64,000 nucleotides of DNA, from contig CM042163.1 of assembly GCA_023376005.1 (NCBI GenBank), forward strand, positions 1,928,848 to 1,992,847, read 5' to 3'. Numbering within the stretch: position 1 is the first letter of the stretch; the number at the start of each line of letters is the position of its first letter. This document shows positions 56,987-64,000 of the stretch, in pieces. A model generated the notes under the pieces. The model was not told the DNA's origin. It was given only the letters and a program-made list of their open reading frames with translations, and did not search any database. This DNA is from Doryteuthis pealeii. Lineage: Eukaryota > Mollusca > Cephalopoda > Myopsida > Loliginidae. Made by a program: the position numbers and the translations under genes.

Positions 56987-57905
56987 CTAGCAAATATATG
57001 CACCCTCCGGGTGCAAGTATTTAAGTTTTAATATAATAAAATATCATGTAAAATTAGAAAGGCTAATGAAACTGAATAAGAATGCAAATAAAAATATTTG
57101 GAACAGAGGGGGTATGATTGAAAAATAGAACAGCTTTGAAACTAACTCTTCCATCATTTTTACTTACTCCCGCCTTTCATTGGTAAATTTTCCTAATTAA
57201 ACTATTTAGTTAAAATAAGAAGTAAAGAATAATATTACAGTTATTTCTTCTTGTTAATGGATTTCATTTAAGATTCATTGAAGAGATTTTTGCTCATATT
57301 CATTAATATAAAACCAAACAATTAGAAATCAATAATACTAAGCATATATTTATTAAAATCAAATTTTTAAGATCAATATGCAAATAGCCTTCCCATTCAC
57401 ACTGTAAACCGCTATTCTTTTGTATATATAAATACAATTGCATGTTATTAGTATGTTGATATGGTTAACAGTGACTTTGGCCTCTGGACCATTGATTTAA
57501 TTAACGGCGTCGATCCCAGGGGGCCATCCCCCCAGGCAACACATGCCCCCTTGATTTAAAGGGGCAGGGCTGGGTTTATTGCCCAGTGCCTGAGGCGCCC
57601 CCCTTGAGGGGGAATGCCGACGGGATCGACGCAATTTTTCACCTGCCACTCCATGAGCTTCGGCTTGTGGGTGATCCCACATAAATAGGGCCTTGTGCCT
57701 GACCCGTACAAGTGGGGTACGTGGAAAATATCATGTAGATATGGTCAACAATTAATAATGTAAAACAATTTTATTAATAATTGAGATTTAAATAAAAAAT
57801 AAAATCATGGAGAATGTGATGTAAATAACAAAGGGAATTGTGACTTGTATAGTAATATAGTTTCGGTTACAGACAGACAAACCCACAATCTCCATTATAA
57901 TAAGA
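56987..57905 (-). mobile_element. non-autonomous Helitron, copy H5, with an insertion
   Basis: CTAG at 56987-56990, hairpin at 57002-57016, 5' TC end at 57905. Contains the family G element at 57471-57735. Without it, about 650 bases. Lies 14 bases from H4, both in the same TA microsatellite and same orientation. Confidence 0.88.
57461..57750 (-). mobile_element. family G insertion inside Helitron H5
   Basis: About 260 bases related to 26358-26655 in the opposite orientation (ggcgtcgatcccagggggcc; gcccagtgcctgaggcgccc; ccatgagcttcggcttgtgg). The Helitron sequence atggttaaca (57461-57470) is repeated as atggtcaaca (57741-57750), a slightly decayed target duplication. The G insertion is therefore younger than this Helitron copy. 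Confidence 0.8.
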
Positions 57906-58020
57906 TAATAACATGTTAATTATTAATCACAATTAAATATGGTGAATGTCCCAAAAAGTTTACAAAATGAGGACATATAAGATAATATGCTACGAATTTC
58001 CTCTGTGTGATACTATTACC

Positions 58021-58090
58021 CTTGTGTGTGTGTATATATATATATATATATTATATATATATGTGTGTGTGTGTGCGCGCACGCGCGTGT
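58021..58090. repeat. (TG)n-(TA)n compound microsatellite
   Basis: Short TG, TA and GCGC dinucleotide runs. Confidence 0.85.
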
Positions 58091-58477
58091 GTTTCGTAAA
58101 GAAATCGGCCATTTTCTTTACGAAATATATTGTTCTGTTCAATAAAATTGAACATCGAGTTTAACTTTTTCCGTTCTTTTATCTATTTATTTAGCTTTGT
58201 TTAGTCTGGTGCACATATGCTTATTGTACCAGCTGTTACTAAGTGGTCACCCATCTAAGTAATGAACTGGGTCATGGTTGCTTAACTTCTTTTCTTTTCT
58301 CATTTACTGAGCTTTGTTTAACACACACCACAGGTTGTTTACTGTACCGGCTGTTACTAAATGAGCACCCATCTAAGTACTGACCTCGGTCATGGTTGCT
58401 TAACTTCTTTTCTTTTGCTTATTCATTTAGTTTTGATGAGAAAAAATTGTATACAGAGAAAGGGTCATACATTTTTT

Positions 58478-58829
58478 TAAAGATTTATCACCGAGATTTT
58501 TGCTCATATTCATTAAGATAAAACCAAACAATTAGAAATCAATAATACTAAGCACATATTTATTAAAATCAAATTTTTAACATCAATATGCTAATAAGCC
58601 TTCTCATTCACACTGTAAACTGCCAATTTGTTGTATATACAAATACAACTGCATGTTATTAGTATGTGGATATGGTCGACAGTCTTAATGATGTAAAACA
58701 ATTTTATTATTCATTGATGTTTGAATGAAAATAAAACCATGGAGAATGTGACGTAAATAACTAAGGGAATTGTGACTTGAGTAGTAATATAGTTTCGGTT
58801 ACAGACATACAATATCCATTATAATAAGA
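58478..58829 (-). mobile_element. Helitron, copy H6, 3'-truncated
   Basis: Starts TCTTATTATAATGGAT at 58829 (minus) and is collinear with H1-H5 for about 350 bases. The hairpin and CTAG end are missing. Confidence 0.8.
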
Positions 58830-58956
58830 AATGATGATCTTGAAATCGTCTCAAAAATTCAAAACTAAACCTTGTTTTTTTTTGTGTGCCAAGAAACTGA
58901 GTGAATTGTTTGGTGAAATTGATAATCAATAAAGATAAATGGGAGAAGACGAATTC

Positions 58957-59633
58957 TGAAGAAGAAGAAGAGAAGAAGAAGAAGAAGAAGAAGAAGAAGA
59001 AGAAGAAGAAGAAGAAGCATTCTGTAGACGACGACGACGAAAGAAGAAGAAGAAGAAGAAGAAGAAGAAGAAGAAGAAGAAGAAGAAGAAGAAGAAGAAG
59101 AAGAAACCAGAGAAGAAGAAGAAGAAGAAGAATTTTGTAGAAGAAGAGGAAACCAGAGAAGAAGAAGAAGAAGAAGAAAAACAGAGAAGAAGAAGAAGAA
59201 GAAGAAACCAGAGAAAAAGAAGAAGAAACCAGAGAAGAAGAAGAAGAAGAAGAAACCAGAGAAGAAGAAGAAGAAGAAGAAGAAGAAGAAGAAGAAGAAG
59301 AAGAAACCAGAGAAAAAGAAGAAGACTGCGAAGAAGAAGAAGAAGAAGAAGAAACATGAGAAGAAGAAGAAGAAGAAGAATGCTGTAGAAGAAGAAGAAA
59401 CTACAGAAGAAGAAGAAGAAGAAGAAGAAGAAGAAGAAGAAGAAGACTGTGAAGAAGAAGAAGAAGACTGCGAAGAAGAAGAAGAAGATGCGAAGAAGAA
59501 GAAGAAGAAGAAGAAGAAGAAGAAGAAGAAGAAGAAGAAGAATGCTGTAGAAGAAGAAGAAACTACAGAAGAAGAAGAAGAAGAAGAAGAAGAAGAAGAA
59601 GAAGAAGAAGAAAAGAAGAAGAAGAAGAAGGAT
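58957..59633. repeat. (GAA)n homopurine tract, about 680 bases
   Basis: Almost uninterrupted GAA repeats on the plus strand with scattered accag, actgc and atgctgtag interruptions; one strand is nearly all purine. The Leu/Phe/Ser-rich and Lys/Arg-rich frames are artefacts. Confidence 0.96.
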
Positions 59634-59816
59634 GTTTCGGGCCCAAAACATTTCCTATTGATAAAGAAATATTGATCTGCAATGACTTAGAAAACACAAA
59701 ACAATGAATTTGTATTGCACTTCTACAGAAAATGGCTTCAATATATAAACTACTTGTCAGGTCATATATATATTATCAAACTTAAGTTGAGCGAATCAAT
59801 GTTTATCTCTAAATTC

Positions 59817-59820
<4 letters not shown>

Positions 59821-59904
<84 letters not shown>
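59821..59904. repeat. (CA)n-(TA)n compound microsatellite
   Basis: About 40 bases CA then about 42 bases TA. Confidence 0.95.
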
Positions 59905-59906
<2 letters not shown>

Positions 59907-60083
59907 CATTCTGCACAAAGAAAAAATAAACAAAAACTCCAATACTAGAAGCTTTATACATAAAACAATACAAACCATCCTTAAACAAAATTAATTTCCA
60001 ATGCAGTACTCACATTTTAAAATGCCTATAACACTTTTCCTATCGATTCTCTTCCTTCCAGCCTCCACATCCATTAATATATT

Positions 60084-60300
60084 TTGAAAGAATGGAAAAC
60101 ATCACCCCTGATGATGGCACTTCGAAGTGCCCAAAGTACTCGGGACATGAACTTTGGTGAACTAATCCACGAATTCCACCCAAATATCAAAAAGTTGGCC
60201 AGAAAACTTGAAAAAATCACAAATAAAATTGTCAAACAGATGTGTCCTTTGTTTAATTCAACATGCATAAATGAAAAAATGCTGCTCCAAATACCCCCCC
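60084..60300 (+). pseudogene. possible Penelope-like element 5' end
   Basis: The open frame includes KKLARKLEKITNKIVKQM and PLFNSTCINEKMLLQ, resembling the 'F-N-x-T-C' segment near the N-terminus of Penelope-like polyproteins. It is cut by (TA)n at 60305. A hammerhead-like motif overlaps its start (60105-60144), the position expected for the ribozyme in the 5' terminal repeat of these elements. Similarity is weak, so this is tentative. Confidence 0.4.
60105..60144 (+). ncRNA. hammerhead-like motif with one lost core base
   Basis: CTGATGA (60108-60114), an extra T, a perfect 6-bp stem II GGCACT/AGTGCC with loop TCGA, then CAA where GAA is required, palindromic stem III AGTACT, C, and a 3-bp stem I (CCC/GGG). 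The G12 to C change should inactivate it. Confidence 0.5.

Positions 60301-60304
<4 letters not shown>

Positions 60305-60346
<42 letters not shown>
60305..60346. repeat. (TA)n microsatellite
   Basis: About 42 bases of TA. Confidence 0.95.
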
Positions 60347-60347
<1 letters not shown>

Positions 60348-60419
60348 CACTCCTTAAAACACATAGAGCATTCTTAGTGGCCTAATATGTTTATATTAGT
60401 AAATTGCGTTTCATAGAAA

Positions 60420-60577
60420 CGGGTGTATAAGTGACGCGGAGGTAAGGAATATGACTGACGACAAGTTGGTCTAGTTTCGATCCCGATCTGAAGCAGCCTT
60501 CCCTTGTCTAACTGCTCTGGTGAAACGCCGAAACAAGACTTCATGTGGATGACTATATATATATATATATATATATA
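60420..60577 (+). mobile_element. HHR-SINE, locus 4, decayed, with (TA)n tail
   Basis: tRNA-like stretch ending tctagtttcgatcccgat (box B region, near 60471-60488). The remnant hammerhead follows at 60506-60553: GTC/GAC arms, GGT...GCC-GAAAC, ATGTGGATGAC. The CTGANGA core is deleted. (TA)n follows at 60554-60577. Confidence 0.5.
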
Positions 60578-60609
60578 CACATTTCATTTTTTTCCCTCCA
60601 GACAGTCTC

Positions 60610-60660
60610 ATATACCTTGAAAAAGGGTGAAGGTTCACCCGAAATATCGGAATTGATCAA
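60610..60660 (+). other. hammerhead-like hairpin
   Basis: cttgaaaaa, then a perfect 6-bp hairpin GGGTGA-AGGT-TCACCC, then gaaatatcgg. The core resembles the CTTGAAGAA variant at 46916 more than the canonical one. No stem I or III partner identified. Confidence 0.35.
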
Positions 60661-60813
60661 ACCAGGAACAGAACAACAACTGAATATAAAAATTCTGATT
60701 TTTGGTCTGTTTTTTTTTTTTTGTTTTTGTCTTTTTTCCAATGCTTCAAAAGACCAATCAAACACGTTCACAAGAACATAACATACATAATTATATATAT
60801 AATATATATATAT

Positions 60814-60932
60814 GAATTTAACATTTTTGAAAAACAAATGATGTTTATAAATGCTGACAGAAATCTTTTCGACCGCTTTAATTTCTGTCAGCAATTATAA
60901 ACATCATTTGTTTTTTCAAAAATGTTAAATTC
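60814..60932. repeat. 119-bp inverted repeat of Penelope-type terminus
   Basis: gaatttaacatttttgaaaa...gctgacagaaat and its reverse complement flank a 17-base loop. The right arm continues into catactgtcggatt, the terminal phrase also seen at 46466 and 47013, so this is a foldback of that terminus. Confidence 0.85.
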
Positions 60933-60960
60933 ATACTGTCGGATTAACTTCATCTATTTT

Positions 60961-60985
60961 CACACACACAGACACACACACCCAC

Positions 60986-61029
<44 letters not shown>

Positions 61030-61040
61030 ATATATATATA
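60961..61040. repeat. (CA)n-(TA)n compound microsatellite
   Basis: CA repeats with GA interruptions, then TA. Confidence 0.93.
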
Positions 61041-61041
61041 T

Positions 61042-61387
61042 GAGTTCAATTCCTAGATGAAGCTGTTGGCATTTCACATAGCGCTAATACCCTTGGAAAG
61101 GTATGAATCCATATATTCTCCCTCCAGCTATGGGTTAAATAGTAGGGCAGACGGGGCTCTTCAACTTGGTAGGTAACCAGTCTAGGAGAGGATAACTCTG
61201 AATTCAAAATCCTGAGGTTTGTCGTTGATTGGGTTTGTGGCAACCTTTGATGCACCCAATTCTTTCCCTATCGACTGTGCCAAAAAGTGTGGAATGGTCC
61301 AACACAAGCCTTCACCACTATAAAAATCCTGTGTGGGAGTTCATTGTGTGTATGAACCCTCATACGTCGAAAATCGACGGAGAGTCC
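61042..61387 (+). repeat. SINE-B variant with alternative 3' region
   Basis: Box B gagttcaattcctag, the cgctaatacccttggaaa block, SINE-B body, then the same 3' module as 42430-42705 ending cgtcgaaaatcgacggag before (TA)n at 61394-61422. Confidence 0.8.
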
Positions 61388-61389
61388 AT

Positions 61390-61424
<35 letters not shown>

Positions 61425-61755
61425 ATACAGTCTTAACGTCACAACCAACACGCATTTTCAATGTCACGCGCATTACAACATACACACACGTACAAACAAA
61501 AAATGCATTCACGCTCACACGGGAATACAGTTATTAAAAAATAACATTATTTTCAAAAAAAAAAAATTAATTCGGGAAGAAATGCCATAGCTGTACTGCT
61601 TCAGTTCAATTCTTTGATAAAGAGGTATTACTCGAAAATTCAAGAAAGAATAAAAATACAGGTCAACACACAACACCATTGTTACCGTATTATTATTTTT
61701 TATTTATTCCAAACTGCATTGTGATAGCCTTCTAAATCAACCTCCTATATATATA

Positions 61756-61851
61756 TTAATAAGTCATCCACAGACACGTGTTTCGGCATATCATGCCTCT
61801 TCAGTGTGGCTAGACACAACTATCCTTGGGTAGGGTTCGAACTCAGACTGG

Positions 61852-61860
<9 letters not shown>
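61756..61860 (-). mobile_element. HHR-SINE, locus 3
   Basis: On the minus strand: a good box B (tgagttcgaaccctac, about 61842-61827), a short spacer, then the intact hammerhead. The A-box side is cut by (TA)n at 61856-61894. A short (TA) tract follows the ribozyme at 61746-61757. Confidence 0.7.
61763..61815 (-). ncRNA. hammerhead ribozyme, type I, all core bases intact
   Basis: On the minus strand: GTC (61815-61813), CCACA (61809-61805), core CTGAAGA (61804-61798), stem II GGCAT/ATGCC (61797-61793; 61789-61785) with loop GAT, GAA (61784-61782), stem III ACAC/GTGT, cleavage after C (61773) in GTC, then TGTGG and GAC closing stem I. Identical to 34018-34070 except stem II, where the differing bases still pair perfectly. 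Confidence 0.9.

Positions 61861-61894
<34 letters not shown>
61856..61894. repeat. (TA)n microsatellite
   Basis: About 39 bases of TA at the HHR-SINE 5' side. Confidence 0.95.
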
Positions 61895-61897
<3 letters not shown>

Positions 61898-62379
61898 CTA
61901 TCTGTTATCATTGAAAATTCTGTATGAAGAAAATTCAGTCGCTTACTTTCCACCTCATATCGACGCCATACTATTTTGTAATTTTAAACACGAACTCAAC
62001 TCATTTTGCCTTGTGAGATTTCAAACAGGCCAATATACTCAGAACTGGTAGCATCTTTGTATCTATTCTGAATCAAATAATGTCGTTAAGGCGTATTTGT
62101 TTAAAACAGATGCTGGGATACAGCTGGCCCAAATCTTTTTTTGTCAGATTTCAAACATCCGCCGTTTTATCTAGGAGAAAATGACGTCAGTGTGACGTCA
62201 TTGAATTTCAAACCAGATTAGATATGCCACTCGACTGTATGCCAAACAAAATTACTCAAGTCAACTGGCAATTCTTTGTAAACTTAACAAGCTAGTCTTG
62301 CAAGTGTTTACTGAGTTCAGTCCTCACTGAGTGCCTCTTGCCTATTTGAGTCCGATCCTAACTGAATGCCTCACTGTTG

Positions 62380-62642
62380 TAATGTAAGTCGACGGGGCGG
62401 CCTAAAGTCGGTATCAGCCAGTCAGCGAGGGAGTCTATCCTCTTTTCAATAGTGCTAGACCAAGGAGATTGTTTTAGCGTCTGAGGTGGAGCGCCACACC
62501 TACCATCAGCTCCTTATTTTACCGCATAAATCCCAGTGCTACTCAATACACTGAGTTGGCGAAGACCGGTATCGAACTAGGAACCTTGTGGTTTCTAGCC
62601 GAACGCTCTACCGACTGAGCTAACCCGGCCCCTTTAATGTAA
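62380..62642 (-). mobile_element. SINE-A insertion with target duplication
   Basis: Full SINE-A (62388-62634), flanked by TAATGTAA at 62380-62387 and 62635-62642. Head and box B well preserved. Confidence 0.87.
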
Positions 62643-62652
62643 AAAATGTAAA

Positions 62653-62912
62653 AGTAAGTAAAGTCGTCGGGGTGGCCTAAAGCAGCGCCTTCTTATCAGC
62701 CAGACAACGAGAGAGTCTATCCCCTTTTCACTAGCGCTAGACCAAGGAGATTGTTTTGGTGTCTGAGTTGGAGCGCCACACCTACCATCAGCTCCTTAAT
62801 TTACCGCACAGATCCCTATGCTACTCATACGCTGAGTTGGCGAGGGCCGGCATCGAACCAGGAACCTAGTGGTTCTCAGGCTAACGCTTTACCGACTAAG
62901 CCAAAGCGGCCG
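62653..62912 (-). repeat. SINE-A, full length
   Basis: A second copy directly after the previous one, same orientation. Its head (ggcttagtcggtaaagcgtt; ggttcctggttcgatgccgg) is distinct, so it is an independent insertion, not a duplicate. Confidence 0.85.
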
Positions 62913-63597
62913 ATTGCGTCGTCTGGTACACTGGTGTCAAATGGTCACCCATCTCAGATCAGAACAGGACCATCACTGCTTAACTTTGTTGATATGATGG
63001 AAACGGATACTTTTAGTCTGACTTATATCAGGTACTAAGTTTTTTAACAGACTACTAGCAGGACCTGTGGATATACCACAGCACGATAATCTAATTATTA
63101 CAACATTTGTTATGTGTACTTAAGAGCTATTGCTAAATAGTTCAATATGTAAAAAGTATAATAATCTTGATTAAACTCTCTCCCATGCTTTTTCTTTCTT
63201 TTCTTCTTTTCATTATGTTCGATTGAAACAGATTAGCGTCATCGTCCCCTCTCTCTCTATCTTTCTCCTACTTTCTTTCTTTCTTTCTTTCTTATTATAT
63301 TTTTTCTGTGTAGCGTGTCATTTCTCTTCCCTGTCTTTCTTTATAACAAAAAACGGAATTGGTCTATTATTTAGCTGCTGTGGTGACGACACTCATGTGA
63401 AATAAGAATTCGGCGGATAAGCAACACCAGATAATCAGGATTTACATTTTTTGAATTTCATCTTGGACGATTTTGGACGGTCTCATTTTTAACCAGAGAG
63501 TATTGCAAGATGATAACAGTCATACTTTCACGAGTATTGATATATAGATTTGTAAAAGATTTGTAATTCATAAACTCAGGCGCGCGGGAGGGGGGTC
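62913..63597. other. gene-free stretch
   Basis: CT and CTTT-rich runs at 63240-63300. No gene or named repeat found. Confidence 0.45.
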
Positions 63598-63740
63598 AGT
63601 GTCCTCGGTGTTGTGTCTTTAGTACTGGACAGTAAACGAGTTCAAACCCTAGACGTGCTATTAAGTTCATTTTCAGACTGAAACCCTTGGGAAATATATG
63701 AATCCCTTCACCCCTCCTGCTATGGTTTATATAGTGTTGG
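63598..63740 (+). repeat. family H tRNA-like repeat, copy 2
   Basis: aacgagttcaaaccctagac (box B region) and the aagttcattttcagactg block, matching 25723-25870, then a SINE-B-like cccttgggaaatatatgaat. Confidence 0.5.
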
Positions 63741-63761
63741 AGTATTTTGGTATATATATAT

Positions 63762-63892
63762 TCACCAACCCCTCCGCACGAGCAGGATGTGACACAAGGT
63801 TAATTTCTTAACCGGAGTTTAACAGGTTTGAATTCAGAGTTTTCCTTCTAGCCATGGTTAAGAGCCCAGTCTGCCCTGCTATTTAACCATAG
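63762..63892 (-). repeat. SINE-B 3' portion
   Basis: Tail (ccaacccctccgcacgagca) and distal body to ctatttaaccatagcag. The head is missing; family I sequence follows. Confidence 0.8.
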
Positions 63893-64000
63893 CAGAAACC
63901 AGACCCGAGGTCTTCAATAGAAGACCAGACCTTAGAAGATATACCAGACCAAGATGATAGACGATCAGAATAGCAAAGCCGGCCAGAAGAATAAATGACC
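63893..64000 (+). repeat. family I fragment (runs off the window)
   Basis: gaagaccagaccttagaaga and ggccagaagaataaatgacc match 43600-43700. Continues beyond the right edge. Confidence 0.6.

Noticed and set aside
58926..59651. 241-codon Leu/Phe/Ser-rich frame
   Set aside because: Translation of the GAA tract on the opposite strand; no start context or non-repeat sequence.

Overview
This is eukaryotic DNA with almost no protein-coding content: AT-rich, full of microsatellites, and packed with dispersed repeats. The only host exon I can defend encodes the start of a protein kinase A type II regulatory subunit (15148-15397, minus strand). TTAGGG-type repeats, tRNA-derived SINEs, Penelope-like elements, Helitrons, mariner and restriction-like-endonuclease LINEs together fit an invertebrate, most likely a lophotrochozoan such as a mollusc. 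That placement is inference; nothing here fixes the species.

Layout. 0-11 kb: a GA minisatellite, then SINEs (families A and B), a long retroposon family with a hairpin and microsatellite tail (family C), an inverted-repeat element with a telomere-like core, and a Helitron. 11.1-17.5 kb: AT-rich, rich in homopolymers but poor in recognisable transposons, containing the PKA-RII first coding exon with a strong donor site; probably promoter, 5'UTR and first intron of that gene, transcribed towards lower coordinates. 17.5-25 kb: many (CA)n and (GA)n tracts, old tRNA-like SINE copies (family F), a 650-bp foldback element and a second inverted repeat with a telomere-like core. 25-34 kb: LINE ends with zinc fingers, a 298-bp insertion with a 12-bp target duplication, SINE-B copies and hammerhead ribozymes. 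34-48 kb: trinucleotide arrays, interstitial telomere-like arrays, a broken R2-type LINE, two Helitrons, a Penelope GIY-YIG remnant, a 175-bp tandem repeat and several large inverted repeats. 48-58 kb: a family C palindrome, an inverted-repeat element with 8-bp target duplications, dimeric and trimeric SINE-A insertions, a deleted mariner nested in family C, a (CCAA)n-hairpin tandem array running into an assembly gap, and two adjacent Helitrons. 58-64 kb: a 680-bp GAA tract, a Penelope 5' remnant, more hammerhead loci and SINEs.

The most interesting signal is a set of hammerhead ribozyme loci. Three (31515-31571 minus, 34018-34070 plus, 61763-61815 minus) keep every core position of the CUGANGA...GAA...UH consensus. 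Two of them share the same stem I and stem III yet have different stem II sequences that still pair perfectly, which is covariation. These three, and more weakly a decayed fourth, lie just downstream of a tRNA-like pol III promoter box; several are followed by (TA)n. This describes a self-cleaving tRNA-SINE or retrozyme-like family living beside Penelope-like elements, which are known to carry hammerheads. Stem III is a near-perfect palindrome at most loci, so cleavage as dimers is likely.
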